16,524 bases of DNA from Cylindrotheca closterium (Eukaryota; Bacillariophyta; Bacillariophyceae; Bacillariales; Bacillariaceae): contig CAKOGP040001784.1 of NCBI GenBank assembly GCA_933822405.4, positions 2,097 to 18,620 of the forward strand, written 5' to 3'. Each line of letters starts with the position of its first letter. The first letter of the stretch is position 1. Shown piece by piece: positions 1 through 8,105 of this stretch. The position numbers and the translations under genes were made by a program. The notes under the pieces were generated by a model. That model did not search any database and was not told the DNA's origin. It was given only the letters and a program-made list of their open reading frames with translations.

Positions 1-456
1 ATGTATTATTACTTCCGCTACACAGTACTGGTACGGTTTCAGTAAAGTAGCAGCTATATTCATATATATGTCGCCAGTGGTCAGTTCAGAATAAATGCGA
101 AACGAGACTCACTTCAGACTGTTAGCAGTATTGTGGTGGCGGCTTGCCGATAATGCTTGCATTTGTTTTGATCTCTTCGTTGTTCGGACTTGTCTGAGCC
201 TACTACTTCTCCTGGCTATAATTGTTGTCGCTCCAGCGCAGCTGTCCTGAGATTAAAATCTTTCTGTGGGTCATGCAGTACATTACGCGTAGTGCATCAC
301 TGCAAATATTTGTCGATTGAGAGTCAATCTACAGATATTCCTCATGCATGCTCGGTTCGAGTTCGCTTTGAATCGATCATGAATAGTTGCAGGAGGACAT
401 GACGTGTGCTTGTTGCTTCACACCATCCATCATCTCAGAAATAGTTCCCCCCTCTT
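1..456. other. Left-edge non-coding stretch
   Basis: No convincing gene is visible. The longest open stretch on the plus strand (about 70 codons from 190) lacks an ATG at its start and has no domain-like composition. Part of this stretch is presumably the 3' flank of the reverse-strand gene that ends at 457. No tRNA, rRNA or long repeat was recognised. Confidence 0.6.
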
Positions 457-1337
457 TCAATGTTGCTCAGCATTTGTGCCGCTGCCAATATTATCGCCAT
501 TGAAATCAACGTCATTAGTATCGTCATTGTCAACTTGGATGGGCGTTGCAGGAGCATAGATGATGCTTGCCGCCTTAATAACTGCTTGCCAATCGTTCCA
601 ACAGGTATAAATAATGGGTGCTGCTCCCAGTGCTGCAAAGGGCCTAATGGATTCTGGCAAGTAGGCAATGGCAAATAAAAAGAGATCCATGACGAATAGA
701 ATCAAGGACCACAAAAAAGCTTGGTACCCCTTGTACCGGTAGGAGGCTGTGAAATCGAAAAACTGTTGGTAGACTTGATGTGCTTCGTCTTCTCGTGCCA
801 AAGCAGCCTTGCTGTACATGATGCAAAAGGAAAATATTCCCAGAGAATACAGTCCAAGACAAGAGGAAGAGGTGCTGGTGATCAACAGCAAAACTCGAAA
901 GGCTTGGTCCCAAACATCACCACCATAAAAAATTGGACTGTCTTCCCTCCTGTGACGACATCAAAGGAAGCCGTGGCTGTAATGGCAGACACTAGAACGT
1001 AGGGTTCCAGACCATCCAATCGTATTTGCGTCTTCTTCTCACTAAAGGCGGAGGCTGGTGGTAGTTTGGTGGGTATGGATGATGAAAGAACTGACATACT
1101 ATGTTCATCCACTTCCTCTACCTCGTCGTCATCTTCGTAAATGACCGTCTTTCCCAATTTGTATCCTCCCTGCCCCCCTCGTCCTCCCATGTGTAGAAAG
1201 CTTTGAATGTGCAAGGAGGAGGAGGAGGAGAAAGTAGGCGTTGAAAATCCATCCACCAGCAGTACTTGACTGCAGCAAAATGAACACATAATGATCAGAA
1301 CAACAGAGAAGTATCCAACGCCAAAGAAGGTCAACAT
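457..1337 (-). CDS. Probable plastid-targeted multi-span membrane protein, frame broken once
   Basis: Two reverse-strand frames together look like one gene of unknown function. The first runs from the ATG at 1337 and ends at 882. The second continues to 457. Adding one base makes the span 882 nt, a 293-residue protein. The frames join best at an A6 run (927-932 on the plus strand, T6 in the mRNA). The N-terminus is a hydrophobic signal peptide (residues 1 to about 30) followed by Gly|Phe-Ser-Thr-Pro-Thr-Phe and a Ser-rich stretch. This resembles the bipartite diatom plastid pre-sequence with Phe at the cleavage site (known rule; application here is inferred). An acidic linker follows, then hydrophobic segments GLEPYVLVSAITATASF, VLLLITSTSSSCLGLYSLGI and FLWSLILFVMDLFLFAIAYL, and a weaker one before an acidic tail. 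The break may be an assembly indel, a real mutation or a missed small intron. No family was recognised. Confidence 0.6.
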
Positions 1338-2175
1338 GGTTTTGCTTGTTTCTTGAATGTTCTTAAGGTCTGATTGTGGTTCTTGATGAGCGAAGAAGAT
1401 AGTCCAGTATGTTGCGTGGGTGTGATTAATATATTACAACAACAGATCGAAGATGAGGAAGGGTGTATTTTAAAATACCGGTACAGCAATTTTTAGTTTT
1501 GAAGTTGTTGGAAGATCCAGAACTTTCGCATCATTTATTTGTACATGATCGACTACTTCGACGGCACTCCACTTTGAACTTTTGCACATGTTGAATCGTC
1601 GCCTGTCGGCCAATAATGTAATCTTAGTGCCGGTAGGTTCAAACAATGTTGCCTTTTTTTAGCTGTAGAAAGTCTAACACCAGAACAAAACCCAACGGAT
1701 GGATGGTTTTTTCCTGCCTGTCCAACCAAGCAAGATCTGGTTCTGGCTTCAATGAAACTTGCTTGATTCGTAAACCTCACCTCCTTGGTTTGAATTCTGT
1801 TGCACTAAAACACGAAACACCATCCGAAGATTCTAGCATTTTTGATAATCCACCTTGCCATACGATACGCTGGTGGTTTCATTGCTTGGACTTTGAATCA
1901 TCCAGTCGCAATACTTTGCTGAATCATCTTGACTTTTGCGCAAACTGCTGAAGGAGCGTCTGAACTATCCCCGCCTAAAGTTTGAGTCTGTCCTGAGAGC
2001 ATACTCTATAAAGTTTCTGTGGAGTGTGAAGAAGTAAAGCTAACAACTTCAGTTTCAGCATCAGCATCGACGTTTTTCTGAAGAAGCGAGGCCAACACAG
2101 CGAACTTAAGAGACGATTTTCCGCGTCTGACGAGTTATTATTCGTCACCAGTTACAATAGCAAACAAGCCAAACA
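1338..2175. other. Intergenic region between divergent genes
   Basis: This 838-bp spacer separates the minus-strand gene starting at 1337 from the plus-strand gene starting at 2176, so it should hold both promoters. A TACCGGTA palindrome lies at 1476-1483, about 140 bp upstream of the minus-strand ATG. A TATAAAG box is at 2007-2013. A plus-strand open frame at 1646-1951 (101 codons) has no motif, signal peptide or biased composition, and an equally open frame lies opposite it, so I treat both as chance. Confidence 0.45.
2007..2013 (+). promoter_or_regulatory. TATA box-like element upstream of the gene at 2176
   Basis: The sequence TATAAAG sits in the context ACTCTATAAAGTTTC, about 165 bp upstream of the ATG at 2176. 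The intervening sequence has no long AT run and reads as a plausible 5' UTR. The position fits a TATA box with a 130-140 nt leader, but this is inference from sequence alone. Confidence 0.35.
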
Positions 2176-2639
2176 ATGATGGAATCTCCGTATCATCCAC
2201 AACCTCACGACGACGATGCCGAAGACGGCTCGGTGTCTTCCTTATTGCCGGAAGACCAGCCGGAACCAACCTCTCCCAAAGCAACGACGAATTTCTCCAT
2301 GGGCCATGGATTTGAATTTGCAACGTGGCGGTACTACTGCTGGTACTGCACACATCTTCCTGGAAAATGCGCATGCAACAACGTAAAGCTGTATATGGTG
2401 AAGTCGCGGTTGCCGAAGATGAGGAGGAAGAATCAGATCAAGAGAATGGTCTAGACCAGCCATCATTGGATCATGATGATGAGGGGCCAACTCCTCAACA
2501 AAAGGCCTTGCAATATATTCAGCATAGGATGATGCTTGGTCCACCATTCAGACTTTACTTCATCAATTCACCAACATCATTGTTTTTACTTGGAGCCCCA
2601 AGTATGACATGGACTTGCGCGTGCCTTTTCATCTTCTGA
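2176..2639 (+). CDS. Hypothetical acidic protein with a frame change or small intron
   Basis: The ATG at 2176 has an A-rich start context (AAACAATGATGG) and opens an acidic, proline-rich N-terminus (MMESPYHPQPHDDDAEDGS). This frame ends at 2454. From about 2325 a second frame carries more coding-like sequence, with a hydrophobic run (VAVLLLVLHTSS) followed by an acidic stretch (EDEEEESDQEN) and Gln/Pro-rich sequence, ending at 2639. The two parts probably belong to one gene. One explanation is a single missing base at about 2317-2325, which would place the hydrophobic run after the acidic head. Another is a small intron: a GTAAAG donor at 2383 with a CAG acceptor at 2459 gives 77 nt and restores the second frame. 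I cannot choose between them. No family was recognised, and the gene could also be decaying. Confidence 0.4.
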
Positions 2640-2800
2640 TCTCAGTTGGAGCAGTGGTATAGTACTATATATACTCGCTTTGAAAACTTGTTAGGTTGCT
2701 ATACTATCCCCCTTGTTTCTTCCCAACATCACGAACTAACTGACTGCTATACATCTATATACTACACATTTATACATACATCGCTCGATATACTGTATGG

Positions 2801-3043
2801 TTACGATTCATTTGTAGTTTCGGCTGTTGGTGCCGAGGGAGGAGATGGCGGTTCATCGTTGTCATCTCCTGGTTCTTCGGAAGCACCGACAGCTTTTGGT
2901 TTCAATAGCGGATGATCTGCTCGTGGAACAAAGCCATGTGGTTTCTGTCCTTTGGCTTGATTTCTCATCTTCTTGTCGTGTCGTTTGAGCATGACATGGA
3001 CGGAATCCTCCACCGTTCGCAATTTGGAACTACCGCAGCCCAT
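2801..3043 (-). CDS. Small dually acylated (myristoyl/palmitoyl) protein, 80 aa
   Basis: The reading frame is complete, from ATG at 3043 to TAA at 2801. The protein begins MGCGSSK. Gly2 followed by Cys3, with Ser at position 6 and Lys at 7, is a textbook N-myristoylation signal with an adjacent palmitoylation cysteine, as in Src-family kinases, G-alpha subunits and many protist membrane proteins. A basic, potentially helical region follows (residues about 8-35, including LKRHDKKMRNQAKGQK), then a HGFVPRADHPLLKPK segment and an acidic, Pro/Ser/Thr-rich tail. There is no signal peptide or membrane span, so attachment would be by lipid at the cytosolic face of the plasma membrane or flagellar/endomembranes. 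The family is unrecognised and the role unknown. The lipidation motif argues against a chance frame. Confidence 0.6.
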   Translation of the reverse strand: MGCGSSKLRTVEDSVHVMLKRHDKKMRNQAKGQKPHGFVPRADHPLLKPKAVGASEEPGDDNDEPPSPPSAPTAETTNES

Positions 3044-3279
3044 TGTTTCTGTTGTTCGAATCTATTTGGTCTTCTTCCGTTGATGCTCTCTCTCGTTTCT
3101 CTCAATCTGATTTGAAACACTCGTGATCAAGCTAGCTTTCAAGATGAAAAAAGGAGAGAATGCTGAGTAAATGTTCATTGAGTTTCAGTCATGCTGGTGT
3201 ATAAGCCGGTTGTTCTTCCTTGTGGTGCTTCTCTGTCCAAGCACCAGGCTTGTTGTTGCAACTAGTAACAAAGTCTATT

Positions 3280-3306
3280 CAGTTTCCAGTCAGTTTCCAG
3301 TCAGTT
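3280..3306 (+). repeat. 11-nt tandem repeat
   Basis: The unit CAGTTTCCAGT occurs at 3280-3290 and 3291-3301, and its first five bases recur after that. It is non-coding, and no function can be inferred. Confidence 0.7.
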
Positions 3307-3586
3307 ACTCTCACCTCAGATAATCACTTCCTATTCGCTTGCTTTTTCCTTTTCTTTTTTTTGTTGTTGGATCACACAATAAGACCAAACGAGAGTTGTA
3401 TTTTGTGATACCGCGGTACAGTATATGAGTGACTTTCTTAAAAGTTCTGACTTTTCACTGGAAGAAGGATGAAGTCTCGGAAGAATTTGGCCTTCGAGGA
3501 GGTCTCATGATGACTTCCTCTATGTAGGTACTCCTCCTCGAGACTCCCCAAGGATTCATTCGTTCATCCTACGGTATTCTTGCTCG

Positions 3587-3642
3587 GACCAATCAAATCA
3601 AACGATTGAGGAAGGTTTTTTCATAATATATATTGATTGGTC
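3587..3642. repeat. 10-bp inverted repeat with two CCAAT boxes
   Basis: The left arm GACCAATCAA (3587-3596) is the exact reverse complement of the right arm TTGATTGGTC (3633-3642), with a 36-nt AT-rich spacer. Each arm contains a CCAAT box, facing opposite ways. The structure could be a hairpin, a CCAAT-type promoter element or chance; no clear gene starts on either side. Confidence 0.55.
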
Positions 3643-3995
3643 GCGGTGCAGTGTCTCGGAGATACTCATTCGCCACTAGAAAAGTACATTCATGTTTCTG
3701 CATGTACACCGCATCTTTATTAGTATAGGTACAGTACTCGTGTCACTACAGTGTCTATGCAATTTCATTCCAGTAAAACCAAATAAGATAAGTATAGTCG
3801 AAGAATAACTCATCAATAGCACTGTATTTACTAGTTATTGTTCTTAGATCATGGTTCTTCAACCTTGGGCAAATCAAGAAAGCAGCCCATGACTACCGAG
3901 AATACTATACCCCTATGATGATATGTGTCCCCTACTAGTCTTATCCCTATTTTTTGCTGGTGATTGATCTATGCTGTATCAGAAAAATGAATGAA

Positions 3996-4361
3996 TCAGC
4001 GATAGTTCGTCTTTTCCCAACGACCTTCGGCCAAGAACTTGCGCCTCTTGTTGGTGGTTTCCCGTCGAAGAAGGTGGTGAGGAGTGGGTGATCCCTTTCT
4101 TGTTCTTCTAGCATGACGATCCTGTGAGATTCCTCTCGGATAGTGTAGTTGCATTACACTCCTCCAAGTTCCAGCAAGTTCATCTGCAAAAGTAGGCGGC
4201 CCCTCTCCGTTTTCGATTCATTGCAGCTGGGAGGATCTCAACGCCGAATCTTACTTTCCGCTCAAGAGTAGCTCCTTCTTGTTCTTCTTTTCTGGTGAGT
4301 CTGCTCCTCCTTCCAAGTGATCAGCGTGAATTCCTTCTTCTTTATACAGTAGTATGTTCAT
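3996..4361 (-). pseudogene. Possible decayed gene: one frame interrupted by two stops
   Basis: On the reverse strand a single frame runs from ATG at 4361 to TGA at 3996 and is interrupted by TAA (4251-4253) and TGA (4218-4220). The first part (36 codons) is charged, for example HADHLEGGADSPEKKNKKEL. The last part (73 codons) is basic, with FADELAGTWRSVMQLHYPRG, many Arg residues and a KFLAEGRWEKTNYR end. The frame staying the same across both stops suggests an inactivated gene or an unspliced insert. A GTAAGA donor overlaps the first stop, but no good AG lies in the right phase to remove both stops. The family is unrecognised. Open frames of this size also arise by chance, so confidence is low. 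Confidence 0.3.
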
Positions 4362-4914
4362 TTTATACCGCCATGCCATGCAATATAATATGTCTACGTA
4401 GTATAATAGTAATAGATACACACCAACAATGAAATTTCATCTGCGTGCAGTACCGGTATGTACAACTAACTCAATATTGAATATCTCATTTTCTACAGCA
4501 TTGTACAGCATGTATAGTTCCCTTGATACACGTTTGCGTTCCGTACGTCGTCGTTTTGAGTTCTTGCTACTACTACTAAAGTCCCCCAGCGGCATCGTTG
4601 TGGTTGGATGATTTGGCATGCATGATCCTTTGCTGGGTGGGCTATTGGTAGTTGCTACTAGTAGTAGTTGTACCGTAAGCGTCCCAATTCCCAATGCCTA
4701 TAGCATAATATGTAATATACATTCAATTTGCAATTTAGTATATATATATATATAAATACTTTATATCTCTGATATAAAGTGTGTTGTACGGTTGGAGAAT
4801 GACATGATGACATGAGCCAGTCGGTCAATCTTTCCTTGTTTGTACATTCTTAGGTACAGTTGGTACAGCAATACAAGTTCAAGTACTAGTCGTATTTGGG
4901 ACAAGAAGACCCAT
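4362..4914. other. AT-rich spacer with (TA)n
   Basis: This holds a TACCGGTA palindrome at 4451-4458, a (TA)8 run at 4739-4754 and several GTACAG words. Overlapping open frames on both strands at about 4429-4694 show no protein-like features and are treated as chance. The right end is the 3' flank of the gene ending at 4915. Confidence 0.45.
4739..4754. repeat. (TA)8 microsatellite
   Basis: Eight uninterrupted TA dinucleotides lie in an AT-rich spacer. A similar run occurs near 9080-9095. Confidence 0.85.
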
Positions 4915-6276
4915 CTAGTTCTCTACTTGGTGCTCCTTTCGTTCCTTTCGTCGTTTGAGTTGCTCCAGCATTATCTTGTTGGATTCCAGTTCTTCCACAC
5001 CAAACACGTCGTCGTCGGTAGTACTACTCGTTTCAGTCACGGCAGGTGTGAGAATGTCATCCACATCATCCTTATCAAAGACAATGTCCGCATTCTCTTC
5101 CAGTTCCATGGTGCCATCTGGTACAGACAGCAAGTCGCACCTCTTCATGTTGTTGTCGTGGTGGTCCTCCTTGTCGTCCATGGCATTGTTATTATTGTTG
5201 GCATTGTTGTTGTTGTTGTTGTTGTTGACTGGTAGTTTGGACACCCGAAAGGCTCCGGGAGTGACATGATTCTCTCCAAACTCGGAACTGATTTGTCGTT
5301 CTCCCGTGGGTCGGACCCAAGGGGCTGTGGAACATGCGTAGGATGGTCGTTGTGGACGATGCCCTTGCTCTTCTTCTTCTTGCTGCTGCTTGTCTTGGAG
5401 AATGACAAAATCATCGTCCTCCACCTCCTTTCCTTCTTTTTCTTGTGGATTCTTGTTATCATTATTATTGTTGTTGTTGTTGTTGTTATTATTGTTGGAC
5501 CAGTGACAATCTGTTGAAATGACGTCTTGTTCTCCTTGCTGTCCTTGTTGATCGTCCTCCACCAGCACCATGTCATCATCATCATCATTAGTGGCAGTAC
5601 TAGTAGTAGTACCATCATTCACCCCCACTTTCAAATTGCGGAGGCTGCTCCTCTTTTTGAGTTGTGCCAACATTTCCAAAGTTCCCGTTTCGGTATCCCA
5701 GTCTCCTGGATCTCCTCCTTCCGAGATGTCTCCACCCATTACCGAAACAATGCCGCTGTTTGTTTCGGGCAGAATGGTGCTGCTGGTGCTGCTGTTGTTG
5801 TTGTTATTGTTGTTGTTATTATGATCATTATGATCATCATGATCATTCTGGAGCATCAATTTCTTCTCGTCCTTATTATTGGCAACTTGTCGAGCCACTT
5901 GGACCAAATCCAATTTGGATGCTGGTTCATTCTTGGGACTGTTGGGACCGGCCATTCGAACGGCTCCTGGTTCCAAGAATGTTCCAGCGGTCGTTGGTTG
6001 GTGATGATGGTGGTGGGACAATGGCGAGGATGGTCTTGACAAGACGACCGTGGAAGATTGCATGAGACACGTCGCATTTTCTTCCATTTCGGCTTGCGGT
6101 CGGGTCCAAGGGGCAGACGCTTTGGCGTATTCCACACGGTTGTGATGAGGAGGAGTAGAAAGAGGAGCAGCAGCTGTCGCAGTTGTCGCAGTTGTCGCAG
6201 TCGTAGCCATGTTGGTTGGAGCAGCAGTGACAGCAGCAGTGATAGTGGTTGTAGCAGTAGTAGTTGGATTCTCCAT
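4915..6276 (-). CDS. Low-complexity, mostly disordered protein with duplicated APWxRP / PGAxR / LxQLKxR motifs, 453 aa
   Basis: The frame is complete from ATG at 6276 to a stop at 4915. Most of the protein looks disordered: an Ala/Thr-rich N-terminus (residues 1-40), Asn runs (153-161, 261-272, 351-364), and acidic and Gln/Glu stretches. Within this, short conserved-looking words occur twice: APWTRP (55-60) and APWVRP (318-323); PGAVRM (103-108) and PGAFRV (340-345); LEMLAQLKKR (200-209) and IMLEQLKRR (435-443). EMEENA and ELEENA also recur. The repeats suggest a duplicated binding region embedded in fast-evolving linkers. There is no signal peptide, membrane span or enzyme motif. The family is unrecognised; a scaffold or regulator role is only a guess. 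The Asn runs are encoded by AAC/AAT codons, seen as GTT/ATT repeats on the plus strand, and probably vary in length between strains. Confidence 0.75.
   Translation of the reverse strand: MENPTTTATTTITAAVTAAPTNMATTATTATTATAAAPLSTPPHHNRVEYAKASAPWTRPQAEMEENATCLMQSSTVVLSRPSSPLSHHHHHQPTTAGTFLEPGAVRMAGPNSPKNEPASKLDLVQVARQVANNKDEKKLMLQNDHDDHNDHNNNNNNNNNSSTSSTILPETNSGIVSVMGGDISEGGDPGDWDTETGTLEMLAQLKKRSSLRNLKVGVNDGTTTSTATNDDDDDMVLVEDDQQGQQGEQDVISTDCHWSNNNNNNNNNNNNDNKNPQEKEGKEVEDDDFVILQDKQQQEEEEQGHRPQRPSYACSTAPWVRPTGERQISSEFGENHVTPGAFRVSKLPVNNNNNNNNANNNNNAMDDKEDHHDNNMKRCDLLSVPDGTMELEENADIVFDKDDVDDILTPAVTETSSTTDDDVFGVEELESNKIMLEQLKRRKERKEHQVEN
5454..5496. repeat. In-frame trinucleotide repeat coding an Asn run
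   Basis: ATT/GTT repeats on the plus strand encode about twelve consecutive Asn residues, with a few more nearby, in the 453-residue protein. Similar tracts lie near 5189-5225 and 5789-5820. Mixed synonymous codons suggest the run has been kept long enough to gain point changes. Confidence 0.75.
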
Positions 6277-6797
6277 GATGGAAGATCGAATAATGATGGA
6301 TGATAGTTGGTTTAGTCTTGGTTGTTTTGTTTTTGTTTTCGTTTGGTTTTTATGCCAATGAAATGAAATCTATTTTATTTTTATTTTTTTGTTTCTCCGT
6401 CTACTATACTGTCGTCGTTGCAAAACAAGACTAACAATAAAATCGATTCTGCGATGCGATGAGATGATGCGAGATAAAAAGAAAACAGAACAACAGATGA
6501 CGATGATGATGAGAACACTCTCACTATTGCTTGCGCACGGTTCGATCAGAAACGACACACAAAGTGAGTGACGCCAAGTTCGGGTTCTCGTCTGATCAGA
6601 TCAATTTTCCGAAGACATGCATGTCGGCAGTGTACTATGATAGCGTCAAACGGCGGAGCTTCTCTTGTTCTATTGCTTGGAATGGTTCAACCCCTACAGT
6701 ACATGTACAATAATATTCTGAATAGTAGTAATAGTAATAGTAGTATTTTAAAAAATATTAATATTATTATTATTATTATTACTACCCCTATTGCTAT
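6277..6797. other. Spacer: promoter of the 453-aa gene and 3' flank of the ArfGAP gene
   Basis: This 521-bp stretch lies between two minus-strand genes. It contains AT-rich simple repeats, chiefly (TAG/TAA)n and (ATT)n at about 6721-6782 just past the ArfGAP stop codon. Short open frames on both strands lack support. No clear TATA box was found at the usual distance from the ATG at 6276. Confidence 0.45.
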
Positions 6798-7742
6798 TTA
6801 GACACCGAATTCTGCAAAAAAGTTGGGTTTTGCAAGGATTGCTGAGGACGCTGTTGTTACGGATGCAGGACTGTTGTGCTGCTGGTGGTGGAGGCCCAGC
6901 AATAGGTCAACATTCTTCTTTTGAATGGGTGTAGTAGGAGTAGGAGTAGGAGTGGGAGTAGTAGTAGGAGAAAAGGAAAACGAAGAAGCCTTTCGAGCAG
7001 GACTTCCAAAGTTTGCAAAAAAGTTTTCACTACCACCACCACCACTACGACCACGACCACTATTCCCACTATTCCCACCAATGTCGTCAAACGTCAAAAG
7101 GTCGGCAGCATCTTTTTTGACAATAGGTGAAGGAAGCAGCGACGATTCAGTCCGAGCATCCAATGATCTTCGCAATAATGCTGTGGGTGATGAGGATGCA
7201 ATCATGGCTGGACCTGAAACAGCATTACCATTATTATTGCCAGCAGCACCAGGAGCATACTTTTTGTGAACATACTTGTCCGTAATGTACCGTCGCCATT
7301 CCATCGTATTCGCAGGCGTCAATCCAGGCGGAATGGCATTGCCATAGATTTGACTGGCTCGGGCATTTCCAATGGTCCTCATTCGTTCCAATTCGTCAGG
7401 ACCCCACCAGTAGGTTCCCGTGCATCCCTTGGGTTTGGAAATATGAGTCCCGATGCTGCGATGATGAGAACCGCAGGGGATGCACAGAAAGACACCCAGA
7501 TTGACGGATGCCCACATGACAGATTCTTTGGTGCCACAGTCGGCACAGTCTCGATTGCAAGCTTCATGTCTCAACGTTTGAAGTTCGTGATTGAATTTGG
7601 ATTCGTTCGCCGTCATGAAATCCTTGGGGTACAGGGTGCCCAGTTTGGATTTCCACATTTCACCACCACCATCGTTGCTGCTGATAGTGCTGATAGTGCT
7701 GATAGTGCTGATAGTGCTGATATTGCTAGGTGTTGATGGCAT
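6798..7742 (-). CDS. ArfGAP-domain protein (SMAP-like), 314 aa
   Basis: This is a GTPase-activating protein for Arf small GTPases, which ends Arf signalling in vesicle budding at Golgi or endosomal membranes. Residues about 45-165 form the ArfGAP zinc finger: C66-x2-C69, then C87-x2-C90, the WASVNLGVFLC signature, and Arg95 in HHRSIGTHISK as the expected catalytic arginine finger, followed by ELERMRTIGN. The first His in HHR replaces the usual Ile of GIHR. The C-terminal part is disordered and holds LLTFD (215-219), which fits the clathrin-box pattern L-hydrophobic-x-hydrophobic-acidic, as in SMAP proteins. It also has an NFFANFG (240-246) and NFFAEFGV (307-314, the extreme C-terminus) pair, and Thr-Pro repeats between them. 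The N-terminus carries a Ser-Thr-Ile repeat encoded by a 9-nt tandem repeat. The start at 7742 is the first ATG of the frame. The domain call is strong; assignment to the SMAP subfamily is inferred. Confidence 0.88.
   Translation of the reverse strand: MPSTPSNISTISTISTISTISSNDGGGEMWKSKLGTLYPKDFMTANESKFNHELQTLRHEACNRDCADCGTKESVMWASVNLGVFLCIPCGSHHRSIGTHISKPKGCTGTYWWGPDELERMRTIGNARASQIYGNAIPPGLTPANTMEWRRYITDKYVHKKYAPGAAGNNNGNAVSGPAMIASSSPTALLRRSLDARTESSLLPSPIVKKDAADLLTFDDIGGNSGNSGRGRSGGGGSENFFANFGSPARKASSFSFSPTTTPTPTPTPTTPIQKKNVDLLLGLHHQQHNSPASVTTASSAILAKPNFFAEFGV
7681..7725. repeat. 9-nt coding minisatellite (five units)
   Basis: CTGATAGTG occurs four times in tandem from 7681, followed by one variant unit (CTGATATTG). 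On the minus strand it encodes the Ser-Thr-Ile repeat near the N-terminus of the ArfGAP protein, upstream of the domain. Length change by whole units would keep the frame. Confidence 0.85.
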
Positions 7743-8105
7743 GGTACCGTATTTGTGGCTGCTGCTTTTTGCTTTGTTGTTATATTATTGTGAGCATCAT
7801 ACAATTTTTAACTCGATGATGATGATGATGAATCATCATACGAAAAAGGCACGCCTTGATTGTTATCATTCTACCGGTATATACCCGTATTCTGCAAATC
7901 ACGACTTGAACCCTTCGATCCCTTTTCCTTCCAGTCACGCCAGTCCAACAGAAACGTGACTGAAACGATACGATGAGAAGACCTGCGTATACTCATACCG
8001 TACTATATGCAGAACTTTTGGGTGTCATCCATCTCTACTCGTACAGCAACTAAATCTTTTTCTATTTCCAAACATCAAAACATCAAGCACAAAAAGTGAA
8101 AGACA
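7743..8105. promoter_or_regulatory. Divergent promoter region, ArfGAP / PARP-type finger genes
   Basis: The 363 bp between two head-to-head ATGs must hold both 5' UTRs and both promoters. It contains a (GAT)n run with its complement (about 7816-7840), a TACCGGTA palindrome at 7872-7879 and a pyrimidine-rich stretch just upstream of the plus-strand gene. No TATA box was clear on either strand. Confidence 0.45.

Larger units (their letters stand above)
3044..3995. other. Non-coding spacer with short repeats
   Basis: No gene is supported here. The stretch holds an 11-nt tandem repeat (CAGTTTCCAGT, two and a half copies, 3280-3306), an exact 10-bp inverted repeat (3587-3596 with 3633-3642) carrying CCAAT boxes, and several GTACAG words. 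A 34-codon reverse-strand frame at 3455-3559 is open but too short to support. Sequence from about 3700 to 3960 is AT-rich and featureless. Confidence 0.5.

Noticed and set aside
1553..1951. Overlapping open frames on both strands (75 and 101 codons)
   Set aside because: No motif, signal or composition bias; both strands are equally open, as expected by chance.
3455..3559. 34-codon reverse-strand frame (contains YIEEVIMRPPRRP)
   Set aside because: Protein-like to the eye, but too short to support and with no neighbour exon in a compatible frame; an imperfect inverted repeat around it (GTCTCG/CGAGAC) explains part of the pattern.
3851..3880. ATGGTTCTTCAACCTTGGGC, reminiscent of hAT-type terminal sequences
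   Set aside because: Only one end is present, with no matching inverted end or 8-bp target duplication nearby.
4429..4694. Open frames on both strands near 4429-4694
   Set aside because: Overlapping frames in AT-rich, repeat-like sequence without any domain or signal.
5000..6060. Ser-, Val- and Leu-rich open frames opposite the 453-residue gene
   Set aside because: They are the complements of Asn, Asp and Thr repeats, and the sense frame is much longer.
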